Shown here: positions 1 to 8,925 of the stretch, piece after piece
How positions within the stretch are numbered: the stretch's first letter is position 1
Layout: each line of letters starts with the position of its first letter
Assembly: GCF_003345295.1 (NCBI RefSeq)
Contig: NZ_CP031055.1
Coordinates: 1,364,001-1,428,000 of the forward strand
Origin: Vibrio splendidus
GTDB lineage: Bacteria > Pseudomonadota > Gammaproteobacteria > Enterobacterales > Vibrionaceae
Length of the DNA stretch: 64,000 bases
Direction: 5' to 3'
Made by a program: the position numbers and the translations under genes
Notes under the pieces: generated by a model
Told to the model about the DNA's origin: nothing
The model's database searches: none
Seen by the model: the letters and a program-made list of their open reading frames with translations, nothing else

Positions 1-78
1 GAACGCCAGTAGATTAGTAACCTAGTCCGGATCTTCCTTGAGCTTTTTGTTAGTGTTTTCTTCGTAGATGTTTTGAAC

Positions 79-112
79 GGCATCCTCTTAGGTTTGAGGA
101 TGCCTATTTGTT
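79..112 (+). terminator. Rho-independent terminator
   Basis: Perfect 9-bp inverted repeat GGCATCCTC / GAGGATGCC with an 8-base loop, followed on the plus strand by TATTTGTT. It probably ends a gene lying left of the window and may also serve the minus-strand lipoprotein gene that stops at 132, although the T-tract is poorer on that side. Confidence 0.7.
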
Positions 113-131
113 ATGGGAATGGGGATAATCG

Positions 132-848
132 TTATTTTAAAGTACGTAGCTTATTGACCTGCATCTTTGCACGAACTTTGGTAACTTCTGCCTGAGAAGG
201 CAAGTTGTCTTTAACCTTATTTTTAATATCCGCAACTGGGATAAAGTTCCACTGGCCGTTGTGATACTTGACCACAAATGTCTCGCGCTCTATTTCTTCA
301 CGGAACACCCAAACACCATCGTCTAGGCGTTTAAAGTCGCCAACTACATTTCCGCTAGTGTCTCTAACTGTCCAAAAGGTATGTTCAGTATCAAGATAAG
401 ATTCCTTCTCACCTGAGATCATCTTGTCACCAGACCTGATTGTCACATAATCTTCACGAACGATGATTTCACCGACAGGCTTGTCATCTACGTAGATGCT
501 GTATAGCGTTTCTTCATCATTAGAACGTCGTTTAACGGCGCTTATATGAGCATCACCGTTGTCTTTATTAAAGAAAGGAATGTCTCCCAACTCAGGAATA
601 TGAACAAAACCTAAATCTGCTTGAGCTATTCTGTCTTTTAACGTTGGGGCATCGGCACCATAACCAGGGTCGGATTCAGGGTTCTCATAACCGCCATCGT
701 TATCTGAATCATCTAGTCCAAAACCGGGATCGATATTTTCGAAACCATAATCACCATCAAATTGAGGTTGTGCTGGTTCTGAACCACCGCCAGATGAACA
801 ACCTGCTAAAACAGCTGTAAGAACGAGTGCGATAAGTGATTTGTTCAT
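132..848 (-). CDS. Predicted lipoprotein with acidic Gly/Tyr/Pro-rich linker
   Basis: A secreted lipoprotein of 238 residues of unknown function. The ATG at 848 is chosen because it is preceded by AGGAA and starts a classical lipoprotein signal peptide (MNKS, hydrophobic core, lipobox LAGC with the Cys near residue 17); the longer frame adds 13 residues without a signal. After the Cys comes a low-complexity acidic stretch rich in Asp, Gly and Tyr with a repeated DPGFG/DPGYG motif, resembling a flexible or calcium-binding tether (inference). The C-terminal half is a globular beta-rich domain with an HNGQWNF motif. I do not recognise a named family. It stands alone, divergent from glpT. Confidence 0.8.
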   Translation of the reverse strand: MNKSLIALVLTAVLAGCSSGGGSEPAQPQFDGDYGFENIDPGFGLDDSDNDGGYENPESDPGYGADAPTLKDRIAQADLGFVHIPELGDIPFFNKDNGDAHISAVKRRSNDEETLYSIYVDDKPVGEIIVREDYVTIRSGDKMISGEKESYLDTEHTFWTVRDTSGNVVGDFKRLDDGVWVFREEIERETFVVKYHNGQWNFIPVADIKNKVKDNLPSQAEVTKVRAKMQVNKLRTLK

Positions 849-1406
849 GATATTTCCTATCATTTGTTGAATTCGTAAGATGCTCACTGACTAACCTCAC
901 TACAAGGTGACGGGTATACACCTTGTGTATAGACATTGCTGCATCGCTTGAGGTGTACAATAAACAACCTTGGTAATTCGATAAATAAACGAAAAGAAAT
1001 ACAATACATCACGATCTGCTATGTGTTATTTATGCAATGCATTGCGCAAGCTTATATTCTGACTCATTCACTATGCATGCTCTATGTGTACCAATCTATT
1101 GATCTGATAACTACCACACTGAAGTTCCGAACATTCTGTTAAGTGAAATTGATAATAAATTGCTCACTCGAAAGTATGATTTATATACAAATGCCTTCCT
1201 CGAATAAGAAACCAACAAACAAAAACATGAAGCGCAGTCTAATTAAATGAAACTAAAGTGCTGTATTTAAGGTTATTTATTGTTAATGGCTATCTCTATC
1301 ACAGAAAATAATCCTGAAGCACATACAATTCCCAGGCTTTCGAATGAGCGCTAAATTTTTTCGTTCGAGCATTTTATTTCTATCGCCCAATACACATGAG
1401 GTTCCT
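849..1406. promoter_or_regulatory. Intergenic region between lipoprotein gene and glpT
   Basis: About 560 bp without a convincing gene; the short frames here start and stop at random and lack ribosome sites. It contains an 8-bp dyad ACAAGGTG / CACCTTGT at 902-926, close to the lipoprotein gene start and possibly an operator. At 1356-1375 there is an AT-flanked TTTCGTTCGAGCATTT stretch that loosely resembles the GlpR operator of enterobacterial glp genes. Both are weak candidates. Confidence 0.35.
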
Positions 1407-2780
1407 ATGTTTGGAATATTCAAACCTATGGCGCATATCGATCGCTTATCTACCGATAAGATCGATAGCACCTACACACGATTACGATGGCAGCTTTTTC
1501 TCGGCATCTTTGTTGGCTATGCCGGTTACTACCTAGTCCGCAAAAACTTCAGTTTGGCGATGCCATACCTGATTGAGCAAGGGTACAGTCGAGGAGAGCT
1601 AGGGATTGCTTTAGCAGCAGTATCCATCGCTTACGGTTTATCTAAGTTTTTGATGGGAAGCGTTTCTGACCGTTCTAACCCTCGTTATTTCCTCAGTGGC
1701 GGCTTGTTAATGTCGGCGTTGGTCATGTTCTGCTTTGGTTTCATGCCATGGGCAACAGGCAGCATCACTGCAATGTTTATTCTATTGTTCTTGAATGGTT
1801 GGTTTCAGGGCATGGGCTGGCCGGCTTGTGGACGAACCATGGTTCACTGGTGGTCGCGTAAAGAACGTGGTGAGATCGTATCGGTATGGAACGTTGCTCA
1901 CAACGTGGGTGGCGGCTTGATTGGCCCAATGTTCTTATTGGGACTGTGGGCTTTTAACGATGATTGGCGAACCGCTTTTTATGTTCCTGCATTTTTTGCC
2001 ACTCTCGTTGCTATTTTTGTTTGGTTCACCGTAAGAGATACACCTCAATCTTGTGGCTTACCACCGATTGAAGAACACAAAGACGATTACCCAGACGACT
2101 ACGACACGTCCCATGAGAAAGAAATGACGGCGAAAGAGATCTTCTTTAAGTACGTTTTCTCTAACAAGTTACTGTGGTCAATCGCGATTGCTAACGCGTT
2201 TGTTTACCTTATCCGCTATGGCGTACTCGATTGGGCTCCAGTTTACTTAAAAGAAGCAAAAGACTTCTCAGTAGATAAATCGTCTTGGGCTTACTTCCTG
2301 TATGAGTGGGCAGGTATTCCTGGAACGCTACTGTGTGGTTGGATTTCAGATAAGTTGTTTAAGGGCCGACGCGCACCAGCAGGGATCCTGTTCATGGTTC
2401 TCGTTACTGTCGCTGTATTAGTGTACTGGCTAAATCCGGCAGGTAACCCAACGGTTGATATGCTGGCACTTATCGCGATTGGTTTCCTTATCTATGGACC
2501 AGTAATGCTAATTGGTTTGTATGCACTTGAACTTGCACCTAAGAAAGCGGCAGGTACGGCTGCGGGTCTTACTGGCTTGTTTGGTTACTTAGGTGGCGCA
2601 GTTGCTGCCAATGCCGTGCTTGGTTTTATGGTTGACCATTACGGCTGGGATGGCGGCTTCATTATCTTGGTCGGTGCTTGTGTTGCTTCAATAATTTGTC
2701 TGCTTTATGCCTTCTTAGGAGAGCGTGAACACCACAAACAAAAAGAACTCGAACAACAGAAAGAAGCATTAACTCAGTAG
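1407..2780 (+). CDS. glpT: Glycerol-3-phosphate:phosphate antiporter
   Basis: Major facilitator transporter of 457 residues that takes up sn-glycerol-3-phosphate in exchange for phosphate across the inner membrane. It follows E. coli GlpT almost end to end as I recall that sequence: RLRWQ..F, GYAGYYLVRKNFSLAMPYL, SVSDRSNPR, GWFQGMGWPACGRTMVHWWS and DTPQSCGLPPIEE are all present, with 12 membrane segments and the central hydrophilic loop. The ATG at 1407 is preferred because the family begins MxxIFKP and a GAGG site lies just before it; an upstream in-frame ATG at 1344 would add 21 residues absent from the family. Probably co-transcribed with glpQ 79 bp downstream. Confidence 0.95.
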   Translation: MFGIFKPMAHIDRLSTDKIDSTYTRLRWQLFLGIFVGYAGYYLVRKNFSLAMPYLIEQGYSRGELGIALAAVSIAYGLSKFLMGSVSDRSNPRYFLSGGLLMSALVMFCFGFMPWATGSITAMFILLFLNGWFQGMGWPACGRTMVHWWSRKERGEIVSVWNVAHNVGGGLIGPMFLLGLWAFNDDWRTAFYVPAFFATLVAIFVWFTVRDTPQSCGLPPIEEHKDDYPDDYDTSHEKEMTAKEIFFKYVFSNKLLWSIAIANAFVYLIRYGVLDWAPVYLKEAKDFSVDKSSWAYFLYEWAGIPGTLLCGWISDKLFKGRRAPAGILFMVLVTVAVLVYWLNPAGNPTVDMLALIAIGFLIYGPVMLIGLYALELAPKKAAGTAAGLTGLFGYLGGAVAANAVLGFMVDHYGWDGGFIILVGACVASIICLLYAFLGEREHHKQKELEQQKEALTQ

Positions 2781-2859
2781 TTCATTAACTGGACAACGTC
2801 ATACTAATAAACAACAGAGGCAGGTATATCCTGCTTCTGTTTTATCAAGGGAAACAATA

Positions 2860-3915
2860 ATGAAAACAACGTCACTGTCTCTGACTTTATTAGCTCTTAG
2901 CTTATCTGCAAATGCGTTCGCCGATCCTTTAGTGATTGCACATCGTGGTGCTTCTGGTTATTTGCCCGAGCACACATTACCGGCTAAAGCACTCGCTTAC
3001 GCAATGAAACCTGACTATATCGAACAAGATGTAGTGATGACCAAAGATGACCAATTGGTGGTTTTGCATGATCACTATTTAGATCGCGTCACTGATGTTG
3101 CTGACCGCTTTCCAGACCGTGCACGAGCAGATGGCCGCTATTACGCGATTGATTTTACGCTTGCCGAGATCAAATCATTAAAAGTGACTGAAGGCTTTAA
3201 CTTAGATGACCAAGGTAATCGAGTGGCTGGGTTCCCAACGCGCTTCCCAATGTGGCAGTCTGATTTTCGTGTCGCTACCTTTGCGGAAGAAATTGAATTA
3301 ATCCAAGGTCTAAACAAGACGCTCGGTTATGACGTGGGCATTTATCCTGAGATTAAAGCACCTTGGTTCCATCGTCATGAAGGCAAAGATATCTCGAAAG
3401 CTGTGCTTGCCACCTTGCAGCAATATGGTTATCTATCAAAAGACGACAAGGTCTATCTACAGTGTTTTGATGCCAATGAGTTGCAACGTATTAACGATGA
3501 ATTAATGCCTGCGATGGAAATGGATCTTAAGCTCGTTCAGTTGATGGCTTACACAGACTGGAACGAAACCATGACTTACAAGGGCGATAAAGCGACGCCG
3601 TACAGCTATGACTGGATGTTTGAGAAGGGCGGAATGGCAAAAGTCGCTAGCTATGCTGATGGTATTGGCCCATGGAAACCTATGTTGGTGGACGATGCAT
3701 CGACCAAAGATAACATCATTATTAAGCCATTAATGAAGTCAGCAAAAGACGCGGGCTTAGACGTTCACCCCTACACGTTCCGTGCTGACCCTGGGAGAAT
3801 CCCAGCTTATGCCGATAATTTTGATGGCATGTTGGATGTCTTTTACAATCAAGTAAAAGTCGATGGTGTGTTTACCGACTTTCCGGACAAAGCGGTCGAC
3901 TTCTTAAAACGTTAA
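2860..3915 (+). CDS. glpQ: Periplasmic glycerophosphodiester phosphodiesterase
   Basis: Hydrolyses glycerophosphodiesters to glycerol-3-phosphate plus an alcohol in the periplasm, feeding GlpT encoded just upstream. 351 residues with a signal peptide ending near AFA (residue 21), then the GDPD signature IAHRGASGYLPEHT with catalytic His-Arg, the metal-binding EQDV and the second His in VLHDHYLDR, and C-terminal DGVFTDFPD. Length and motifs fit GlpQ rather than the cytoplasmic UgpQ. The start is supported by AAGGGA. A strong terminator follows. Confidence 0.95.
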   Translation: MKTTSLSLTLLALSLSANAFADPLVIAHRGASGYLPEHTLPAKALAYAMKPDYIEQDVVMTKDDQLVVLHDHYLDRVTDVADRFPDRARADGRYYAIDFTLAEIKSLKVTEGFNLDDQGNRVAGFPTRFPMWQSDFRVATFAEEIELIQGLNKTLGYDVGIYPEIKAPWFHRHEGKDISKAVLATLQQYGYLSKDDKVYLQCFDANELQRINDELMPAMEMDLKLVQLMAYTDWNETMTYKGDKATPYSYDWMFEKGGMAKVASYADGIGPWKPMLVDDASTKDNIIIKPLMKSAKDAGLDVHPYTFRADPGRIPAYADNFDGMLDVFYNQVKVDGVFTDFPDKAVDFLKR

Positions 3916-3954
3916 TTTCCTGCTCAGTTACGAGGTACTAGTAACGAAATACGA

Positions 3955-3996
3955 AGAGCTAAAAGCACAGCCTAAAGGCGCTTTTAGCTCTTTTTA
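3955..3996 (+). terminator. Terminator after glpT-glpQ
   Basis: Stem AGAGCTAAAAGC / GCTTTTAGCTCT, with a smaller internal GCC/GGC pairing in the loop, followed by TTTTT. Closes the glp unit. Confidence 0.9.
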
Positions 3997-4176
3997 CTTT
4001 TTGGCTCTTCTGGTACTGGCCTCGAAATCCAACCTATATTCTTCTTTCTCAGCCCACATTTTGATATTCACTCGGTTTACAGCAATAACCTGACTTGATA
4101 GGTTACTTCCGATGCAGTCAAATGCTTAATCTATAAGTATTTATCGGCTCAACTTAATATTGAATTTGGAAAGATC

Positions 4177-4644
4177 ATGGAAAAAAGAAGTAGAGCTTAT
4201 CTTGATAGCTACCTCAACACATTGCCAGCAGACGTTGCTTCGCAATACACCTCCTTTAGTGCTGATTATTACTGCGCCGACGAGTACAACGCCAACCTCT
4301 GCGCGCAGTTGATTTTGAAAGGTGAAAAACAGGCGTCCTGCGGCCTTGAACACTGGTATACCCATGAAGGCGAGACGAAACCCATAGTTGGTCACTTGCA
4401 AGTCGTCACCGATTGGGATGGTGAGCCCGTCTGTATTGTTGAGATCACGTCGGTGTCGTCGTGCAAATACAACGAAGTGAGTGCGGAGTTTGCTGCTGCA
4501 GAAGGCGAGGGTGACAAAACACTAGAATGGTGGAGAAAAGCACACTGGAATTTCTTCTCACGTGAATGTGAAGAACTCAAGATCTCACCAAGTGAAGACA
4601 TGTTACTTATGTTAGAGCGTTTCAAAGTGGTTTATCAACAGTGA
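4177..4644 (+). CDS. ASCH domain protein
   Basis: 155 residues resembling the stand-alone ASCH domain proteins, a PUA-related fold thought to bind RNA or nucleotides. Supporting features are the central KGEKQASCGLEHWY segment, the following beta strands (VGHLQVVTDWDGEPVCIVEITSV) and the C-terminal EGDKTLEWWRKAHWNFF segment typical of the longer ASCH group. The start has GGAAAG upstream. The gene stands alone and is followed by a hairpin. The cellular role is unknown. Confidence 0.75.
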   Translation: MEKRSRAYLDSYLNTLPADVASQYTSFSADYYCADEYNANLCAQLILKGEKQASCGLEHWYTHEGETKPIVGHLQVVTDWDGEPVCIVEITSVSSCKYNEVSAEFAAAEGEGDKTLEWWRKAHWNFFSRECEELKISPSEDMLLMLERFKVVYQQ

Positions 4645-4655
4645 ACTCCCCAGTG

Positions 4656-4695
4656 AGTGCCATGTTGAATCACGAGGCATGGCACTTTAGTCTTC
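4656..4695 (+). terminator. Hairpin, probable terminator
   Basis: Perfect 9-bp repeat AGTGCCATG / CATGGCACT with a 13-base loop followed by TTTAGTCTT. The T-tract is interrupted, so termination strength is uncertain. Confidence 0.5.
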
Positions 4696-4738
4696 GTTTG
4701 AACAATACAAGATAACTAACAATCACAAGGAGAGTGAT

Positions 4739-5683
4739 GTGAAAATAGCGATATTGGATGACTACCAGAACGTTGTTAAAGACCTCGATTGCTTCAACAA
4801 ACTCGAACAACACGATGTCACTGTATTTACCGAGACTTACTCAGAGCAAGAGCTCGTCGCTAAGTTGGACTCGTTTGAAGCCATTGTGCTCATTCGTGAA
4901 AGAACCGAGATCACCGAAACTTTGTTATCGCAACTCCCAAACCTCAAGCTTATTAGCCAGACGGGCAAAGTGAGTAACCATATCGACCCGCAAATGTGCG
5001 AACGATTTGGTGTTACTGTGTTAGAAGGCCGAGGCTCGCCAGTCGCACCCTCTGAATTATGCTGGGCGTTGATTATGGCTGCATCGCGCCACATTCCCAC
5101 TTACGCTTCAAACCTTAAACAGAACCAGTGGCAGGATTCTGGCTCGCTAGGGTTAGGTCGAACTTTGAAGGGCTTGAAGCTAGGTATTTGGGGCTACGGA
5201 AAAATCGGAAAATGCATTACACAATATGCCCAAGTATTTGGGATGTCTGTCGTAGTGTGGGGTAGCAAAGCTTCACGCGATCAAGCACAAACAGATGGCT
5301 TCGAAGCCGCAACAACCAAACAAGACTTCTTTAGAGAAGTTGATGTGCTTTCTTTGCATTTGCGTTTGAATGATGTCACCAGAGGATGTGTTACGGCACA
5401 CTACCTTAGCTTGATGAAGCCGGACTCACTGTTTGTGAACATCAGCCGTGCCGAGTTAGTCGAACCGATGGCCTTGTATCATGAACTACGCGAGATAACG
5501 ACCAAAACTGCCGCTATTGATGTGTTCGATTGTGAGCCAGTAACAACAGACACCGAACCGTTATTGTCCTTACCAAACGTTACTGCGACTCCACATTTGG
5601 GCTATGTTGAACAAAATAGCTACGAACTCTACTTCGATATCGCCTTCGACAACATTCTGTCCTATCAAAGAGATGGCCTATAA
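4739..5683 (+). CDS. D-2-hydroxyacid dehydrogenase family protein
   Basis: NAD(P)-dependent oxidoreductase of 314 residues of the D-isomer specific 2-hydroxyacid dehydrogenase family, which reduces 2-keto acids. The Rossmann glycine motif is GIWGYGKIGK (about 147-156), the catalytic Arg lies in NISRAELV, the Glu in the FDCEPV region and the His in TPHLGYVE. Substrate not predictable. The start is GTG, positioned after AAGGAGA; an ATG two bases earlier is out of frame and stops at once. The HAD phosphatase gene starts 28 bp downstream, so the two may form an operon. Confidence 0.85.
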   Translation: MKIAILDDYQNVVKDLDCFNKLEQHDVTVFTETYSEQELVAKLDSFEAIVLIRERTEITETLLSQLPNLKLISQTGKVSNHIDPQMCERFGVTVLEGRGSPVAPSELCWALIMAASRHIPTYASNLKQNQWQDSGSLGLGRTLKGLKLGIWGYGKIGKCITQYAQVFGMSVVVWGSKASRDQAQTDGFEAATTKQDFFREVDVLSLHLRLNDVTRGCVTAHYLSLMKPDSLFVNISRAELVEPMALYHELREITTKTAAIDVFDCEPVTTDTEPLLSLPNVTATPHLGYVEQNSYELYFDIAFDNILSYQRDGL

Positions 5684-5711
5684 AGGCGCGATGACTAATG
5701 CAGGAGGCAAG

Positions 5712-6215
5712 ATGACAAAGCTAATCGAATTAACAGAAATAGTCTTATTCGACTGGGGCAATACGCTGATGGTCGATTTCTCAGACGCACAAGGGAAGAT
5801 GTGTGACTGGGAAACCGTACAAGAAGTGAGTGGTGCTCGTGCATTACTTGCTGAACTCTCCAAAAATCATCAAGTCTATGTTGCCACCAATGCCGGTGAT
5901 TCAAGTAAAAACGACATCATTCGAGCCTTTGAGCGTGTTGGCTTGTCTCAATATATCTTGGGTTATTTTTGTAAGGCGAGCATTGGCTTTTCTAAGTTCG
6001 AACCGGAGTTCTATCCCGCCATCATTTCTAAGCTCGGTGTTGAACCACAACACATCACAATGGTGGGTGACACCCTAAAGAAAGACATTTACCCAGCACT
6101 TGAAGCGGGTTTGCAAGCGGTGTGGTTGAATACGGAAGGAGTTGAGCTTAAGTCAGAGCATCCGAATGTCATGCAAGTTCAATCCCTAAGCGAACTGTTG
6201 GAGAAGTGCGATTAA
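5712..6215 (+). CDS. HAD family hydrolase with altered motif I (DWGNT)
   Basis: 167-residue HAD-superfamily protein, likely a small-molecule phosphatase. The ATG at 5712 follows a perfect AGGAGG, so upstream in-frame Met codons overlapping the dehydrogenase are rejected. Motif I reads FDWGNTL: the nucleophile Asp is present but the second Asp, the usual acid/base, is Asn. Motif II (YVATNAG), the Lys region (GFSKFEPEFY) and motif IV (MVGDTLKKDIYPALEAGLQAVWLN) are intact. The Asn could lower hydrolysis or shift the chemistry. Probably co-transcribed with the preceding gene. Confidence 0.8.
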   Translation: MTKLIELTEIVLFDWGNTLMVDFSDAQGKMCDWETVQEVSGARALLAELSKNHQVYVATNAGDSSKNDIIRAFERVGLSQYILGYFCKASIGFSKFEPEFYPAIISKLGVEPQHITMVGDTLKKDIYPALEAGLQAVWLNTEGVELKSEHPNVMQVQSLSELLEKCD

Positions 6216-6327
6216 CTACTTGATATTAAGTTCAGATAAAGCGCTTGTCCGTTTTGACGCCAACTTCTCATCTCTTTGTTATTTAATCCTCTAAGCTAAG
6301 TCTAGTTTCCACTATGAGGGCTAGGCT

Positions 6328-6708
6328 ATGAATATCGAACGTCACGGAATATCGTTTGGAATTGAACGTGTTAGTGGTGAAACCATTGTTGTGTTTAAAG
6401 CGAAAGGTAAACTCACACATGATGACTATCAAGCAATGATGCCAATTCTAAATACCACGCTAGAAGAACTCGATTCATCCGAACTCAAGATGCTTGTCGA
6501 CATCTCCACTTTAACGGGATGGGAGTTGCGTGCTGCTTGGGATGATTTCAAATTGGGATTAGAGCTCAATTCGAAGATAGACAAAATCGCGATTTATGGT
6601 GATAAAAGCTGGCAAGAATTCGCTTCAAAAGTAGGGGGCTGGTTTGTGTCCGGTGAGATAAAGTCATTCGAAGAGCATGACTCTGCGCTTCAGTGGCTAG
6701 TCGATTGA
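6328..6708 (+). CDS. SpoIIAA-like / STAS-related protein
   Basis: 126 residues matching the SpoIIAA-like family (DUF3478 type): an N-terminal ERHGISFGIERVSGETIVVFKAKGKLTHDDYQ region, central LKMLVDISTLTGWELRAAWDDFKLGL and C-terminal KIAIYGDKSWQEFASKVGGWF, where the KSW motif is typical. The fold is the STAS fold, but members lack an obvious phosphorylation partner here. Function unknown; stands alone with its own downstream hairpin. GAGGG precedes the ATG. Confidence 0.8.
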   Translation: MNIERHGISFGIERVSGETIVVFKAKGKLTHDDYQAMMPILNTTLEELDSSELKMLVDISTLTGWELRAAWDDFKLGLELNSKIDKIAIYGDKSWQEFASKVGGWFVSGEIKSFEEHDSALQWLVD

Positions 6709-6749
6709 TACTATTCGCGGGCAGCTAGAAGTAGTTCGTAAACATCGCC

Positions 6750-6792
6750 AATGACAGTTGATGAGCATTGTGCTTAAAGGCTGTCATTTTTT
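6750..6792 (+). terminator. Terminator after STAS-like gene
   Basis: AATGACAG / CTGTCATT with a 23-base loop, ending in TTTTTTG. The long loop lowers confidence. Confidence 0.55.
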
Positions 6793-6936
6793 GTTTTGAC
6801 TATGATATTTCCTATTCGATTCAATAGAGTATATTCATTCCAGCGTGTAACATACGCAGGCTTGGTTTGGTCGTGACTAATAACGCGGCCAGATTCAGTA
6901 ATAACGAGAACTAAAACAGAAATAAGGTCTAACGAC

Positions 6937-7350
6937 ATGCATAAGGTAATTGATAAGCTGGCTTGGATATTCATCAAAGACGGCAAGTTGTTGATGGTGA
7001 GATCAAAAGGCAAAGAACTGTTCTATCTACCGGGTGGTAAGCGTGAAGCTGGCGAAAGTGATGAGCAAGCACTGGTTCGCGAAATCAAAGAAGAGATCTC
7101 GGTAGATTTGGTGCCTGATTCCATCAAATACGTTGAGACGTTTACAGGCCAAGCTGACGGTAAAGCAGAAGGCGTATCGGTGCAATTGACTTGTTATCTT
7201 GCTGATTATACTGGCGAACTGTCTCCAGATGCCGAAATTGAAGAGCTTAAGTTTGTGGATGGCAACGACAGAGCAGTATGTTCACTGGCGGCACTGGTTG
7301 CGCTTGATTGGTTAGAAGAGAACCAGTATTTACCACTTATCAGTAAATAA
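6937..7350 (+). CDS. Nudix hydrolase
   Basis: 137-residue Nudix enzyme, hydrolysing a nucleoside diphosphate linked to another moiety. The Nudix box runs GKREAGESDEQALVREIKEEIS, matching Gx5Ex7REUxEE except that the final Gly is Ser. The N-terminus (DKLAWIFIKDGKLLMVRSKGKELFYLPGG) is typical of a MutT-like fold. Stands alone. Substrate not predictable. Confidence 0.88.
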   Translation: MHKVIDKLAWIFIKDGKLLMVRSKGKELFYLPGGKREAGESDEQALVREIKEEISVDLVPDSIKYVETFTGQADGKAEGVSVQLTCYLADYTGELSPDAEIEELKFVDGNDRAVCSLAALVALDWLEENQYLPLISK

Positions 7351-7391
7351 TGGTTCGTTAATACAAAACGACTGTTTATATAGATCAGTGC

Positions 7392-7826
7392 TTATGAAAA
7401 GCTTGAAGGGCGACTGTCTTTCATCAGAATGTCGAGTTTTCTTTGAGCTTTTTTCGTATCTTGTAGATCCACCACCTCAATCATTTCACACTCATCTCGT
7501 ACCATCTCATTAATCAGGCTTGGATAGTGTCTGCAATCTTCTGGTCGGTCTAAGTAAATACTACAGGTGTACTTGGCTTGAGCCTTGGTGTCTTTCGTCG
7601 GAACCAGCTCCAGAAAAGGGCAGCGAGTTAAACGTTCGCCAGATTCAGGGTCAAACCATATCTCGCTTCCTCGAACATATTCAAAGATGTCTGGGTTGAA
7701 CAACTCCCACAAATCAATCTCTTCTTGCGTTGCGGCAAGGTCACCATCTCCGTATTTGATACAGCATTTCCCGCATTGATTACAATTTTTCATTAGTGAC
7801 TTCATTGGTTGGTGAGCTTTTATCAT
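7392..7826 (-). CDS. YkgJ-family cysteine-cluster protein
   Basis: 144 residues with the NCNQCGKCCI motif near the N-terminus and further Cys residues (RCPFLE, YTCSIY, RPEDCRHYP), the pattern of the YkgJ/UPF0153 proteins thought to bind zinc or an iron-sulfur cluster. The start is uncertain: the first ATG has only GTGG upstream, and Met 8 or Met 12 are equally possible. Convergent with the Nudix gene. No specific function known. Confidence 0.8.
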   Translation of the reverse strand: MIKAHQPMKSLMKNCNQCGKCCIKYGDGDLAATQEEIDLWELFNPDIFEYVRGSEIWFDPESGERLTRCPFLELVPTKDTKAQAKYTCSIYLDRPEDCRHYPSLINEMVRDECEMIEVVDLQDTKKAQRKLDILMKDSRPSSFS

Positions 7827-8000
7827 TTTACCACTGATAGGCGTGGCACGTTGACTTTGTTGTTCATGGTTAAACGGTTTCGGGAAGGAGCCTAAAATAG
7901 AAGTACTTAATATGACTTTAACTACCTAACACCACTCCAAACAAGGCTGTAAACAGTGATACAATTTGCGCCTAGTAAGTTATTAAAATAAGGCATAGAA

Positions 8001-8162
8001 ATGAGAACCGTATACACCACCGAAGGCGATATCAACGCAAAGAAACAGAAAGACGCTTACCCAAAGTTAGCGCTATGTGATAACTGCGTTCGAGGTTATG
8101 TGGTGATTGCTCAAGGCGAACGTACCTACAAGCCATGCGCAAAATGTGGTGCTGACGATTAA
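8001..8162 (+). CDS. 53-residue zinc-ribbon protein
   Basis: Small protein MRTVYTTEGDINAKKQ... with two CxxC knuckles (CDNC and CAKC, about residues 26-49), the spacing of a zinc ribbon. The stop TAA overlaps the ATG of the pseudouridine synthase gene (TAATG), so the two are almost certainly translationally coupled. It may help RNA or ribosome interaction (inference from coupling). No strong ribosome site is visible. Confidence 0.75.
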   Translation: MRTVYTTEGDINAKKQKDAYPKLALCDNCVRGYVVIAQGERTYKPCAKCGADD

Positions 8163-8860
8163 TGCGCCTTGATAAATACCTATGTAAAAGCACTGACCTA
8201 ACCAAGCCTGAAGCGATTGAAAACATCCATAATGGCGAGGTGAACGTAAACAATAAAACAGTCACCGATGAATCGACTCAGGTTCATGAAAGCAACACCA
8301 TCTTGTTAAATGGTACGCTTCTTAAGTTGCGAGAATTTCGATACCTTTTAATGCACAAGCCAGCGGGTACTATTTGCTCCAATATCGATGAGGTTTATCC
8401 TTCGCTGTTTAACTACATCGAGGTAGACAAAGCATCAGAACTGCACATCGCAGGGCGCTTAGATGCAGACACAACAGGCTTAGTCTTGATTACCGATGAT
8501 GGGCGCTGGTCATTCAATATCACGCTGCCAACCAAGTCATGTAAGAAGGTCTATCGCGTGACATTGTCACGAGATATCAAAGACGATGTCGCTGGCAAGT
8601 TCAAAGCGGGCATTCAATTGCAAGGCGAGCAAAAACTGACGCGTCCGGCAGAGCTCGAAGTGATTACCAGTAAAGAAGTGCTGTTGACCATTACAGAGGG
8701 TAAGTTTCATCAAGTAAAACGAATGTTTGCCGCGGTAGGGAATCGCGTTGTTGGCCTTCACCGTGAACAGATTGGTGATGTTCGTTTAGATGTTGAAGCA
8801 GGCCAGTGGCGTTATTTAACCCAAGCCGAAGTCGACTCATTTCAGCAGGGCTCTGAATAA
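8162..8860 (+). CDS. rsuA: RsuA-type rRNA pseudouridine synthase
   Basis: 232 residues; family members isomerise a specific uridine, in RsuA U516 of 16S rRNA, to pseudouridine. An N-terminal S4 RNA-binding domain (MRLDKYLCKS...NNKTV, residues 1-60) precedes the catalytic domain with the signature GRLDADTTGLVLITDDG, whose Asp is the nucleophile, and KKVYRV and EGKFHQVKRM motifs. Length fits RsuA better than RluB/E/F. Translationally coupled to the small zinc-ribbon gene upstream. The exact target position is inferred from the family. Confidence 0.85.
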   Translation: MRLDKYLCKSTDLTKPEAIENIHNGEVNVNNKTVTDESTQVHESNTILLNGTLLKLREFRYLLMHKPAGTICSNIDEVYPSLFNYIEVDKASELHIAGRLDADTTGLVLITDDGRWSFNITLPTKSCKKVYRVTLSRDIKDDVAGKFKAGIQLQGEQKLTRPAELEVITSKEVLLTITEGKFHQVKRMFAAVGNRVVGLHREQIGDVRLDVEAGQWRYLTQAEVDSFQQGSE

Positions 8861-8925
8861 ACGCTGTAACCACTTAAGGCGTTAAGCGTGGCAGGAGCAG
8901 AATATCAACCCTATAAGGATGTAGG

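Noticed and set aside
936..1142. 68-codon open frame in the glpT upstream region
   Set aside because: No ribosome site, no signal or domain, codon use unlike the neighbours; lies in a promoter region.
1356..1375. GlpR operator
   Set aside because: Similarity to the enterobacterial box is partial and lies 30-50 bp from the start; kept only as a remark in the intergenic entry.
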